Translations under genes and position numbers: made by a program
Source: Gammaproteobacteria bacterium
Lineage (GTDB): Bacteria > Pseudomonadota > Gammaproteobacteria > Competibacterales > Competibacteraceae
Length of the DNA: 12,843 nt
Direction: 5' to 3'
Assembly: GCA_020047885.1 (NCBI GenBank)
Contig: JAIFNF010000121.1
Span: 1-12,843, forward strand
Notes under the pieces: generated by a model
Database searches by the model: none
What the model was told of the DNA's origin: nothing
The model's input: the letters and a program-made list of their open reading frames with translations, nothing else
In this document: positions 1 through 5,610 of the stretch, piece by piece
How the letters are laid out: every line of letters starts with the position of its first letter
Numbering within the stretch: the first letter of the stretch is position 1

Positions 1-795
1 CTGATGCAGGGCGAGTTGACCGCAGAAAGTACGCTCGGTCAGGGCAGTTGCTTTACTTTCACCCTGCCGCTCCAAACCGTGACAACCGAGGAAGAATCCA
101 CTATCAGCCGCCGTGAAGTTCCGGTGATCGACCTGGCTCCGGATCAGCCGGTATGCCGGATTCTGATCGTGGATGATCTGGCCGACAACCGCGCTCCACT
201 CCGGGCGCTGCTGAATACGCTGAATCCGCAACCGCCGGTACTGGAATTCCGGGAAGCGGCTGACGGCCAGGAGGCCGTGGCGATCTGGGAAGCGTGGCAA
301 CCCCAAGTGATTTTCATGGACATGCGAATGCCGGTGCTGTCGGGGGAAGAGGCGACCCGCCAGATCAAGGCGCGGATGGCGGCTCGGTCTGAGGCGGTAC
401 AGAGCCTCGTGGTGGCGCTGACCGCCAGTGCGTTCAACGAGAACCGCGACTATTTTCTGGCCGGGGGCTGCGACGAATTCGCCCGCAAACCCTTTGTAGC
501 CGAGGAGTTATTCGCCATTCTGGAACAACGTGCCGGTCTGCGTTTCATCCGGGTGGGAGACACGCCGATCTCCGCTGCACCCCCGTTATCTGCCGAAGCC
601 GTGGCCACCGGTCTGGCGGCTTGTCCCGAGGAATGGCAGGCAGCGCTGAAGGATGCGGTGAATCTGGGGGATTTTGGCCGAATCACGGAACTCGTCCAGC
701 AGCTCCAGGACCGCGATGCCGCCCTCCGCGAGACGCTGGCGCAGTGGGCCTATAACTACGATCTGGAGGCGTTCTCACAGGCGCTGACCGGGTGA
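1..795 (+). CDS. Hybrid sensor histidine kinase/response regulator, C-terminal part (5' truncated)
   Basis: This is the end of a hybrid sensor kinase that begins before the window; the frame is open from base 1. The first ~23 visible residues are the end of a HATPase_c ATP-binding domain: a GQGSCFTFTLPL stretch, typical of the G2 box and final strand. A receiver domain follows at about residues 51-175 (counted from Met at base 4). It has the acidic pair D57/D58, the phosphoacceptor D106 in FMDMRMP, T140 in VALTAS and K162 in RKPF, so all key receiver residues are present. The last ~60 residues form a charged helical tail (two helices, ending in AQWAYNYDLEAF). It should sense a signal, autophosphorylate and pass phosphate to its own receiver; the signal is unknown. 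The stop is followed by a toxin-antitoxin pair, and a second copy of the tail codons lies beyond that pair, so this 3' end has been rearranged. Confidence 0.9.
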   Translation: MMQGELTAESTLGQGSCFTFTLPLQTVTTEEESTISRREVPVIDLAPDQPVCRILIVDDLADNRAPLRALLNTLNPQPPVLEFREAADGQEAVAIWEAWQPQVIFMDMRMPVLSGEEATRQIKARMAARSEAVQSLVVALTASAFNENRDYFLAGGCDEFARKPFVAEELFAILEQRAGLRFIRVGDTPISAAPPLSAEAVATGLAACPEEWQAALKDAVNLGDFGRITELVQQLQDRDAALRETLAQWAYNYDLEAFSQALTG

Positions 796-842
796 TTTGC
801 ATGATCCTCAACGCTTCATCAATCCGTCTACAGGCACACCCA

Positions 843-1073
843 ATGACCACAGCTCAAGTTTTCAACAACAGCCATTTACAAGCCATCTACCTGCCTCAGG
901 AGTTCCGCTTCGACGTTGATGAGGTAGAAATCCTGCGTCGGGGCGATGAAATTGTTTTGCGCAAGAAACCGACTAATCTCAAAGCAGCCTTTGAATTGTT
1001 GGCCGGAATGCCAGAAGATTTTTTCGCGGATGGGCGTATCGATCCGCCTCCAGAAACGCGGGAGGCATTTTAA
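843..1073 (+). CDS. vapB: VapB-type antitoxin (AbrB/SpoVT-like DNA-binding protein)
   Basis: This 76-residue protein is the likely antitoxin of the pair with the PIN-domain gene 3 bp downstream. The N-terminal half (AQVFNNSHLQAIYLPQEFRF, then DVDEVEI and RRGDEIVL) follows the swapped-hairpin AbrB/MazE pattern of VapB antitoxins. The acidic C-terminal half (EDFFADGRIDPP) would be the toxin-binding segment. The frame extends upstream to a GTG at 792, but ATG 843 gives the usual family N-terminus and avoids overlap with the kinase, so I chose it; the ribosome binding site is weak. Such antitoxins bind and silence the toxin and usually repress their own operon. No operator was identified. Family assignment is firm; pairing with this toxin rests on adjacency. 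Confidence 0.88.
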   Translation: MTTAQVFNNSHLQAIYLPQEFRFDVDEVEILRRGDEIVLRKKPTNLKAAFELLAGMPEDFFADGRIDPPPETREAF

Positions 1074-1076
1074 TCA

Positions 1077-1490
1077 ATGGCTCTTTTCCTGTTGGATACC
1101 AACATCTGCATCTATATCGCCAAACGTCGGCCACCCGAAGTTCTGGCTCGCTTCGAAGGCTTGCAGCCAGGCGAAGCTGCGCTGTCCGTTATCACCTATG
1201 GCGAGCTTCGGTTAGGCGCTGAGAAAAGCATGTCCCGAACTGCCGCACTGGAGCGCCTGGAACGCCTCACTGAATGGGTGCCGGTTTTATCCCTGCCCCA
1301 AGATGCGGCGGTTCACTACGGTATTATTCGCGCTACGTTGGAACTTCAAGGTCGACCCATCGGCGCAAACGATTTATGGATTGCGGCTCACGCCTTGGCA
1401 GGACAATTGACCCTGATCAGTAATAACACTAGGGAATTTAAGCGAATACCTGGACTGTTGCTGGAAGACTGGGTGGCTAACTCTGCCTGA
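1077..1490 (+). CDS. vapC: VapC-type PIN-domain ribonuclease toxin
   Basis: This is a 137-residue PIN-domain protein of normal VapC length. The acidic active-site residues are visible: D7 in FLLDTN, E43 in YGELRLG and D99 in GANDLWIAAHA. ISNNTREFKRIPGL near residues 115-126 matches the fourth conserved patch, with Asn/Glu in place of an Asp as is common in this subgroup. VapC toxins are Mg2+-dependent RNases that cleave tRNA or rRNA and stop translation when freed from VapB. The gene starts 3 bp after the antitoxin stop, with GGAGG at 1061-1065 inside the antitoxin end, so the two are one transcription unit. The reading frame is intact and the key residues are kept, so the toxin is probably active. 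The module sits between two copies of a kinase gene end. Confidence 0.92.
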   Translation: MALFLLDTNICIYIAKRRPPEVLARFEGLQPGEAALSVITYGELRLGAEKSMSRTAALERLERLTEWVPVLSLPQDAAVHYGIIRATLELQGRPIGANDLWIAAHALAGQLTLISNNTREFKRIPGLLLEDWVANSA

Positions 1491-1508
1491 TTCTCACCCA
1501 CCGTTCCT

Positions 1509-1536
1509 CCGTGCGCGGTGGAGCAGGTTCGCACGG
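1509..1536. other. Perfect 7-bp stem-loop after vapC
   Basis: CCGTGCG at 1509-1515 pairs perfectly with CGCACGG at 1530-1536 across a 14-base loop. A competing hairpin (CCACCG 1498-1503 with CGGTGG 1516-1521) overlaps it. No T-run follows on either strand, so it is not a typical intrinsic terminator. It marks the start of the second kinase-tail copy and may be part of the junction of a past insertion. Its function is unknown. Confidence 0.4.
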
Positions 1537-1560
1537 TTAATGCCGCCCTCTCCGCCACTT

Positions 1561-1598
1561 TGGCGCAGTGGGCCTATAACTACGATCTGGAGGCGTTC
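1561..1598 (+). repeat. 38-bp perfect direct repeat, second copy (first copy 737-774)
   Basis: Bases 1561-1598 are identical to 737-774, inside the kinase tail; both encode the residues around AQWAYNYDLEAF. Outside the 38 bp the two copies diverge quickly on both sides, apart from GCCGCCCTC a little upstream. The repeats flank the whole vapBC module, separated by 786 bases. Confidence 0.9.
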
Positions 1599-1614
1599 AT
1601 CAGGCTGTTCCGCG

Positions 1615-1638
1615 AAAACCCCGGCATTGATGCCGGGG
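1615..1638 (-). terminator. Intrinsic terminator of the sbtA-sbtB-carbonic anhydrase operon
   Basis: Read on the minus strand, a 9-bp GC-rich stem (CCCCGGCAT paired with ATGCCGGGG, 1619-1638) with a minimal loop is followed at once by TTTTC. It lies about 20 bp beyond the carbonic anhydrase stop codon. On the + strand no T-run follows, so it acts in one direction. Confidence 0.8.
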
Positions 1639-1657
1639 AGGGATAGCTGCCGGGGGT

Positions 1658-2320
1658 TCAATGGCTGACATAGCGCGATCGTGCCGCAGTCACTGCCTGA
1701 GCAATCATTGTATCCAGTTCAGCGCTGTCTTTCAGGGAGGTTTGCAAGTCCTGCAGGCGCCCGTCTTCCAGACCGTAAATCCAGCCGTGCAGCACCAGTG
1801 GTTGTCCCCGCGTCCAGGCATCGCCGACCAGCGTAGTGCGGGCAACGTTGCGTACCTGCTCAATGACATTCAGTTCACACAGGGCGCGCCAGCGGGCGTT
1901 GTTATCCGGTAGCGCGGTCAGGAAATCCAGATGCCGGTCGCGGGCGTCCTGGATGTGACGTAACCAGTTGTCGATCAGCCCCAGCGACGGTCCTTCCAAA
2001 GCCGCCCGGACGCCGCCGCAACCGTAGTGACCACAGACAATGATATGCTGGACTTTCAACACCTCGATGGCGTATTGCATCACCGATAGGCAGTTGAGAT
2101 CGGTATGCACCACCACATTAGCGACGTTGCGGTGAACAAACACTTCGCCCGGTTTCAGACCGGTAATCTGATTGGCGGGCACCCGGCTATCCGAACAACC
2201 AATCCACAAATAGGCCGGGTTTTGCAGATTGGCCAGTCCGGCAAAGAACTGGGGATCCGCAGCACGCATCTCATCAGCCCAGCGGGCGTTGGCGGCAAAT
2301 AGTTCTGGCAGGTATTTCAT
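1658..2320 (-). CDS. can: Beta-class carbonic anhydrase
   Basis: This 220-residue cytoplasmic zinc enzyme interconverts CO2 and bicarbonate. The beta-class signature is complete: C42-x-D44-x-R46 in GCSDSRV, and H98-x-x-C101 in CGHYGCGG. C42, H98 and C101 are the zinc ligands, and D44/R46 form the catalytic dyad. Length, spacing and the N-terminus (MKYLPELFAANARWADEM) fit the Can/CynT group of proteobacteria. The frame runs further upstream to 2407, but the ATG at 2320 has a good ribosome binding site (GGAGAGG) and gives the family start; the upstream codons come from a short duplicated stretch. It is the last gene of a unit with the bicarbonate transporter and PII-like protein, and is followed by an intrinsic terminator. 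Likely role: equilibrating imported bicarbonate with CO2. Confidence 0.95.
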   Translation of the reverse strand: MKYLPELFAANARWADEMRAADPQFFAGLANLQNPAYLWIGCSDSRVPANQITGLKPGEVFVHRNVANVVVHTDLNCLSVMQYAIEVLKVQHIIVCGHYGCGGVRAALEGPSLGLIDNWLRHIQDARDRHLDFLTALPDNNARWRALCELNVIEQVRNVARTTLVGDAWTRGQPLVLHGWIYGLEDGRLQDLQTSLKDSAELDTMIAQAVTAARSRYVSH

Positions 2321-2327
2321 TAATCCT

Positions 2328-2364
2328 CTCCAAGAGCCTGTTGCAAAATTAGTGAATGATCCAC
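2328..2364. repeat. 37-bp direct repeat, first copy (second copy 2402-2438)
   Basis: Bases 2328-2364 match 2402-2438 with one mismatch (T2349/C2423) at a 74-bp period. The copy at 2402-2438 contains the last codons and stop of sbtB. The first copy therefore repeats the sbtB end plus the intergenic DNA just before the carbonic anhydrase ribosome binding site. The 37 bp between the copies are unrelated to sbtB. The segment GAGCCTGTTGCAAAA resembles some insertion-sequence ends, but no inverted partner or transposase is visible. Confidence 0.85.
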
Positions 2365-2422
2365 CATCGTGGTCACGGAAGATCATGGGGCGATTCTCGG
2401 CCTCCAAGAGCCTGTTGCAAAA

Positions 2423-2716
2423 CTAGTGAATGATCCACTGCGCGTCCGACACCAGGCAGATTCCACCGAAACGCTTCAGCAATGGCCGAATAGCGTCGAT
2501 CAGCGGCTGCAACTGCTCTTCCGGGCAGGCGGTGATCACGTAGCTGTTCTTGAACACATCGGACAGTTGATCGCCGGCGCGCACTCCCCGATCGCCCATG
2601 CCGGTAGCGTCCTGAATGACCGTGTAGCCGGAAACACTGACTTGCTCTAGGCTCTTCAACAACTTACGCAATTCCAGCGAGTCGATGACGATCTCGATGC
2701 GTTTGACGGGGCGCAT
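2423..2716 (-). CDS. sbtB: PII-like regulator of the bicarbonate transporter (SbtB family)
   Basis: This 97-residue protein has the PII ferredoxin-like fold pattern: strand MRPVKRIEIVID, helix, strand SGYTVIQDATGMG, a loop of about residues 40-56 (GDRGVRAGDQLSDVF) in the T-loop position, then strand NSYVITACP, helix and final strand. The C-terminus is ICLVSDAQWIIH. SbtB proteins are trimers that bind adenine nucleotides, including cAMP or AMP, and gate SbtA at the membrane. The gene starts 3 bp after the sbtA stop with GGAG upstream, so the two are translationally linked. The cysteine-rich C-terminal loop known from cyanobacterial SbtB is absent. It could be described generically as a P-II family protein, but the sbtA linkage makes the SbtB role likely. 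Confidence 0.85.
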   Translation of the reverse strand: MRPVKRIEIVIDSLELRKLLKSLEQVSVSGYTVIQDATGMGDRGVRAGDQLSDVFKNSYVITACPEEQLQPLIDAIRPLLKRFGGICLVSDAQWIIH

Positions 2717-2719
2717 GGT

Positions 2720-3703
2720 TTATCTCCACAGGTAATTGATAGCCTGCAAATACAGCGGCAGACCGACAATAATGTTGAATGGGAAGGTAATTGCCAGTGA
2801 CATCGGTATATACAAACTGGGATTGGCTTCTGGAATGGCCAGCCGCACCGCTGCCGGCACCGCGATGTAGGAAGCACTGGCGCACAGCACGACGAACAAC
2901 AGGGCATCGCCTTTCGGAAGTCCTACCCAGTACGCCAGCCCTAGAGCCAGCACGGCGTTGAGCAGCGGAATCAGAATGGCAAAGGACACCAGGAAAATCC
3001 CGGCCTTCTGCAGATCCCCCAAACGCCGCGCTGCCACCAGACCCATATCGAGCAGAAAGAAGGCGAGCAGGCCCTTGAACAGATCGCCCGTAAACGGTTG
3101 CAGCGCCTGATTGCCGGATTCCCCCGTCAGCGCACCGATCAACAAGCTACCCATCAAGAGCAATACCGAGCCGTTGAAGAAGGCATCGCGCAATAGATCT
3201 GACCAGGAAAATTCGCTTTTCCCTTCTTCCCCCACGCCACTGGTCGGAAACATCCGATAAAACAGTACCCCAATGATGATAGCCGGGGATTCCATCAGCG
3301 CCATGGCTGCGACCATGTGGCCGCCGTAGGGAATGTCCAGCTTGACCAGCAGTGAGGTGGCGGTGATGAAAGTAACCGCGCTAATCGAACCATAGGTGGC
3401 GGCGACAGCCGCCGCATCCGCCACGCCCAGCCGCCATCGCAGAATGAAGAAGCTGTACAGGGGTACGACCGAAGCCATCAGCACGGCCAGGGCGATAGTG
3501 ATGACCACGGTGTGATCGATACCGCTTTGGTACAGTCCCACGCCCCCTTTGAAGCCGATCGCCAGTAACAGATACAGCGATAGAAACTTGGCAATAGGCG
3601 GTGGTATTTCCAGATCAGAGCGCAGGAAGACCGCCAGCATTCCCAGGAAGAAGAACAGGATGGGCGGGTTGAGAAAGTTGGAGAGAATGAGATCGATGTC
3701 CAT
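2720..3703 (-). CDS. sbtA: Sodium-dependent bicarbonate transporter (SbtA family)
   Basis: This 327-residue integral membrane protein is almost entirely hydrophobic segments, in two roughly symmetrical halves joined by a polar loop around residues 152-172 (FPTSGVGEEGKSEFSW). Two SbtA hallmark stretches are present: YGSISAVTF at 104-112, and ASASYIAVP at 275-283 followed by AAVRLAIPEANPSLY. In SbtA structures the matching stretches form the bicarbonate and Na+ sites at the broken helices. It imports HCO3- with Na+ into the cytoplasm. The PII-like gene follows after 3 bp and carbonic anhydrase follows that. The ribosome binding site before ATG 3703 is poor, but no better start exists. The family is best known from cyanobacteria and also occurs in proteobacteria. 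Confidence 0.93.
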   Translation of the reverse strand: MDIDLILSNFLNPPILFFFLGMLAVFLRSDLEIPPPIAKFLSLYLLLAIGFKGGVGLYQSGIDHTVVITIALAVLMASVVPLYSFFILRWRLGVADAAAVAATYGSISAVTFITATSLLVKLDIPYGGHMVAAMALMESPAIIIGVLFYRMFPTSGVGEEGKSEFSWSDLLRDAFFNGSVLLLMGSLLIGALTGESGNQALQPFTGDLFKGLLAFFLLDMGLVAARRLGDLQKAGIFLVSFAILIPLLNAVLALGLAYWVGLPKGDALLFVVLCASASYIAVPAAVRLAIPEANPSLYIPMSLAITFPFNIIVGLPLYLQAINYLWR

Positions 3704-3780
3704 AAGCGTATCGAGGGTTGTGAGTGGAATACCCGCACCGTGCGCCGGGCCGTGGAAAGATCGAATTGGAAGCTGATAAT

Positions 3781-3808
3781 ACTATATTTTTATCTTCAAC
3801 TTACTGAA
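3781..3808 (-). promoter_or_regulatory. Candidate sigma70 promoter of the sbtA operon
   Basis: On the minus strand, TTCAGT (3803-3808) and TATAGT (3781-3786) are spaced 16 bp apart inside a very AT-rich island (3775-3835), about 78 bp upstream of the sbtA start. The -10 match is good and the -35 match modest. The island is the only AT-rich stretch in this GC-rich neighbourhood, which supports a promoter, but the exact hexamers are tentative. Confidence 0.4.
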
Positions 3809-3862
3809 AAATGCTGCACTTTTTATAATTTTTCAATGACCTGAATGGACAGGATATTCAAA

Positions 3863-3887
3863 GGGGGTACCGTATCCCGATACCCCC
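3863..3887 (-). terminator. Hairpin beyond the chimeric ORF, probable terminator
   Basis: GGGGGTA (3863-3869) pairs perfectly with TACCCCC (3881-3887) over an 11-base loop that can itself pair partly. On the minus strand it is followed by TTTGAATAT, a short T-run. It lies 53 bp after the stop of the chimeric ORF and before the sbtA promoter island, the expected place for a terminator. The weak T-run lowers certainty. Confidence 0.45.
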
Positions 3888-3940
3888 AGCCTGAACGATG
3901 TCTTTCAGCAAGCATCATCAAGCATCTTCATTCTGGCCGA

Positions 3941-4684
3941 TTACTCGCCGATAATCTTGCGCACCACATCGGTCATGGAGATCACGCCGACCGGCTGATC
4001 GTTCTCGGTCACCACCAGACGATGCATCCGCCGCCCGGTCATCAGGCTGACCGCATCGCCCCGCAACGCCCGCGCCTGTTCCGCCGTCCGCCCCTGCCGC
4101 GCCAACACCATGTCGGTCTGCGACACCACGCCAATCGCTTTACCCGCTTGATCCATCACCACGACCGCATGAATCTCCTTATTCACCATGATCTTGGCGA
4201 CCGTGCCGACGGTATCCGTTGGGGTGCAGGAAATAATACCACGATGCATCAAGTCCCGAACCTGGGTACCGTCGTCGGCGATGGTGACCGCATCGGCCTC
4301 ACTGATGCCTGGCAGCGGTACGGACATCGGATAGGGATGCGGCGTGGTATGCACATCCCCCTTGGGCAGGGTTGGGTGTTCAACCGCCACCGGCGGCTTA
4401 CCGCTGGCGTCCTGGCCAAACTCCGTTGCGCCGACCAGCACGGACATATTGCCGTGCAGGTGCTGGTTTTCGTACATCAGTTGATGAGCCAGCGAAGACG
4501 AAGGCGCTGATCGGTACGCCAACGGGGTTTTCCCACTCAGAGTGCACAAGCGGTCGTATTCGGCCTGCGAGCCATCGCACCAGACGACCTGCTCGGGCGT
4601 GCACAGTGCGGCGATCTCGCCCACCCAGGCGAGCAGTTTCTGGTTGTTGGTGGGTACGCTGGCGGGGTTCCGTGTGTTGCTCAT
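3941..4684 (-). CDS. Chimeric ORF: pckG 5' end + pckG internal piece (shifted frame) + ccr tail with CBS domains; probably non-functional
   Basis: This 247-codon open frame is a mosaic. Residues 1-47 ([17 protein letters not shown], then [13 protein letters not shown]) match the N-terminus of GTP-dependent PEP carboxykinase (PckG). Bases ~4487-4546 encode, in another frame, [18 protein letters not shown], a conserved internal PckG stretch that normally lies hundreds of residues later; here it is read out of frame as nonsense. From about residue 66 (AHQLM) to the end the protein is clearly homologous to residues 385-584 of the intact Ccr-CBS protein encoded at 5611-7365: the last strands of Ccr, a linker and two CBS motifs. 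The second CBS motif has lost residues matching 528-546, replaced by one Gly. No catalytic domain of either parent remains. It is probably a rearrangement relic, but the frame is open and has an AGGA ribosome binding site, so a stand-alone CBS protein could still be made. Confidence 0.8.
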   Translation of the reverse strand: MSNTRNPASVPTNNQKLLAWVGEIAALCTPEQVVWCDGSQAEYDRLCTLSGKTPLAYRSAPSSSLAHQLMYENQHLHGNMSVLVGATEFGQDASGKPPVAVEHPTLPKGDVHTTPHPYPMSVPLPGISEADAVTIADDGTQVRDLMHRGIISCTPTDTVGTVAKIMVNKEIHAVVVMDQAGKAIGVVSQTDMVLARQGRTAEQARALRGDAVSLMTGRRMHRLVVTENDQPVGVISMTDVVRKIIGE

Positions 4685-4776
4685 CTTATTCCTACTCCCG
4701 AATGACGCGGATCGGAGTCGAGCTTGATCCCCAGTTGGCGGGGTTCGGTGTTTTGCTCATCGTTTTCCTACTCTCC
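4661..4776 (-). repeat. Duplicated pckG start region (4661-4700 and 4737-4776) with a 22-codon mini-ORF
   Basis: Two ~40-bp copies at a 76-bp period each carry, on the minus strand, an AGGA-type ribosome binding site, an ATG and codons for MS(N/K)T(R/P)NPA. They are roughly 85% identical. The inner ATG (4684) opens the chimeric ORF. The outer ATG (4760) opens a 22-codon frame that stops at 4692-4694, its stop codon overlapping the inner ribosome binding site. The arrangement mimics a leader peptide, but a tandem duplication of the old pckG start explains it more simply. Confidence 0.75.
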
Positions 4777-4800
4777 GGTTCGGCATATTGGGAAACCTTA

Positions 4801-4833
4801 TAGTTAGGCGACATACTGTATGCTACCTGACTA
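4801..4833. promoter_or_regulatory. 33-bp imperfect palindrome, candidate operator
   Basis: TAGTTAGGCGACATAC (4801-4816) and the reverse complement of 4818-4833 agree at 12 of 16 positions around a single central base (4817). A smaller perfect palindrome, GCTTA-TAG-TAAGC, follows at 4841-4853. Both lie in the AT-rich gap between the divergent chimeric ORF and the MarR-type gene, where MarR proteins usually bind to control themselves and their divergent neighbour. Binding by this regulator is inferred from position only. Confidence 0.5.
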
Positions 4834-4960
4834 AAATAAAGCTTATAGTAAGCAAGCTTATTATTCAACCCAAAAACCGGGATTTCGACACTTTATTTGC
4901 GGGTATTTGGCTTATGCTAACCTTCATCTCCATTGGGACATCGCCACTGAGGCTGACGAC

Positions 4961-5503
4961 ATGATCATCCAGGATTCCTACCGAGGCCCCGGCTTCCTCC
5001 TTACCGACTCTGCTCGATTGCTGCGCAAGCTCATCGACCGCCGATTACAGCCTCTGGGTTTGTCCCGTGCGCAATGGTCGGTTCTAGCCATCCTGTCCAA
5101 CCACGAGGGTCTCTCTCAGTCACAAATCTCCGACGAACTCGAGATCGAGAAATCCACTGTGGGTCGACTGATCGATCAGGTTGAAAAGAGCGGATGGATT
5201 GAGCGGCGTCCGATCCTTGGCGACCGGCGCTTATGGGGCGTCCATTTGACTGACCAGGCGCGGGAACTGATCGCCGAGGTTGAGAGGGTCGTTTTGCAGA
5301 CCCGCACGGAAATGCTGCGCGGTCTGTCCGTCGAACAGCAGCAAGACCTATCGGAGATATTGCAAACGGTGAAAGCGAATCTGTCGGCTGCTCTTGAACT
5401 TGATCAGGCACAACTGCATTCGGTGAAAGCGAATCTGTCGGCTGCTCTTGAACTTGATCAGGCACAACTGCATTCGCAAAAATTCGAGGACGCGACGGAT
5501 TGA
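4961..5503 (+). CDS. MarR-family transcriptional regulator with a tandemly duplicated C-terminal segment
   Basis: This 180-residue winged helix-turn-helix regulator has an N-terminal dimerisation helix, then RAQWSVLAILSNHEG, a helix-turn-helix at about 52-77 (SQSQISDELEIEKSTVGRLI) and a wing at about 82-95 with the family motif D88-R-R90. A long C-terminal dimerisation helix follows (LTDQARELIAEVERVV and beyond). The frame extends upstream to a TTG at 4907, but ATG 4961 gives a typical MarR N-terminus. An 18-residue segment, VKANLSAALELDQAQLHS, occurs twice in tandem (137-154 and 155-172), extending the last helix past the usual family end. MarR proteins are dimeric repressors released by small ligands. 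Candidate operators lie upstream at 4801-4853. It is convergent with ccr and divergent from the chimera; the ligand is unknown, and control of the ccr/ethylmalonyl genes is only a guess. Confidence 0.9.
   Translation: MIIQDSYRGPGFLLTDSARLLRKLIDRRLQPLGLSRAQWSVLAILSNHEGLSQSQISDELEIEKSTVGRLIDQVEKSGWIERRPILGDRRLWGVHLTDQARELIAEVERVVLQTRTEMLRGLSVEQQQDLSEILQTVKANLSAALELDQAQLHSVKANLSAALELDQAQLHSQKFEDATD
5367..5476 (+). repeat. Perfect 54-bp tandem duplication inside the MarR-type gene
   Basis: Bases 5369-5422 are repeated exactly at 5423-5476, and the two bases before each unit also match. The unit is a multiple of three, so the frame is kept and 18 residues are duplicated. Perfect identity at the DNA level points to a recent event. 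Confidence 0.97.
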
Positions 5504-5553
5504 ATAGCGGCATTCAAAATGCCCCCCCGGGCGGGAAAGGGCAGGAATTTCAA

Positions 5554-5606
5554 ACATTCCCCTCCTTGGATAAGGAGGGGTGGCGCGTCAGCGCCGGGGT
5601 GGTTTG
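5554..5606. repeat. REP-like double-hairpin element between convergent genes
   Basis: CCCCTCCTT (5559-5567) pairs perfectly with AAGGAGGGG (5572-5580) over GGAT. A second hairpin follows: GGCGC (5582-5586) with GCGCC (5591-5595) over GTCA, then GGGGTGGTT. This pairing of a CCCCTCCTT hairpin with TGGCGC..GCGCCGGGGTGGTT resembles a dispersed palindromic repeat I recall from many proteobacterial genomes, though I cannot count copies here. Between the 3' ends of the MarR-type gene and ccr it could also end transcription from both sides. Confidence 0.65.
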
Positions 5607-5610
5607 ACCC

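Larger units (their letters stand above)
1515..1645 (+). pseudogene. Remnant of a hybrid-kinase C-terminus (second copy of the tail)
   Basis: In frame from about 1515 to a TAG at 1643-1645, this stretch encodes AVEQVRTVNAAL, then SATLAQWAYNYDLEAF, and ends in IRLFRENPGIDAGEG. The middle matches the tail of the kinase that ends at 795. There is no start codon or upstream domain, so it is only a 3' fragment. Two readings fit. It may be the original end of the kinase gene, displaced when DNA carrying vapBC was inserted and supplied a substitute end. Alternatively, it is the tail of a paralogous kinase left by recombination. The last codons also form the hairpin of the terminator used by the opposing carbonic anhydrase operon. 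Confidence 0.7.

Noticed and set aside
1509..1536. Possible group II intron or integron-type structure after vapC
   Set aside because: The CCGTGCG...CGCACGG stem vaguely recalls such elements, but there is no intron ORF, no domain V-like hairpin and no other attC-type site in the window.
2328..2438. A complete insertion sequence or MITE at the 37-bp repeats
   Set aside because: The two copies are direct, not inverted, only 37 bp lie between them, and there is no transposase frame.
4398..4604. Separate 68-codon minus-strand gene inside the chimera
   Set aside because: Its recognisable part ([18 protein letters not shown]) is an internal piece of pckG left after deletion, not the start of an independent gene.
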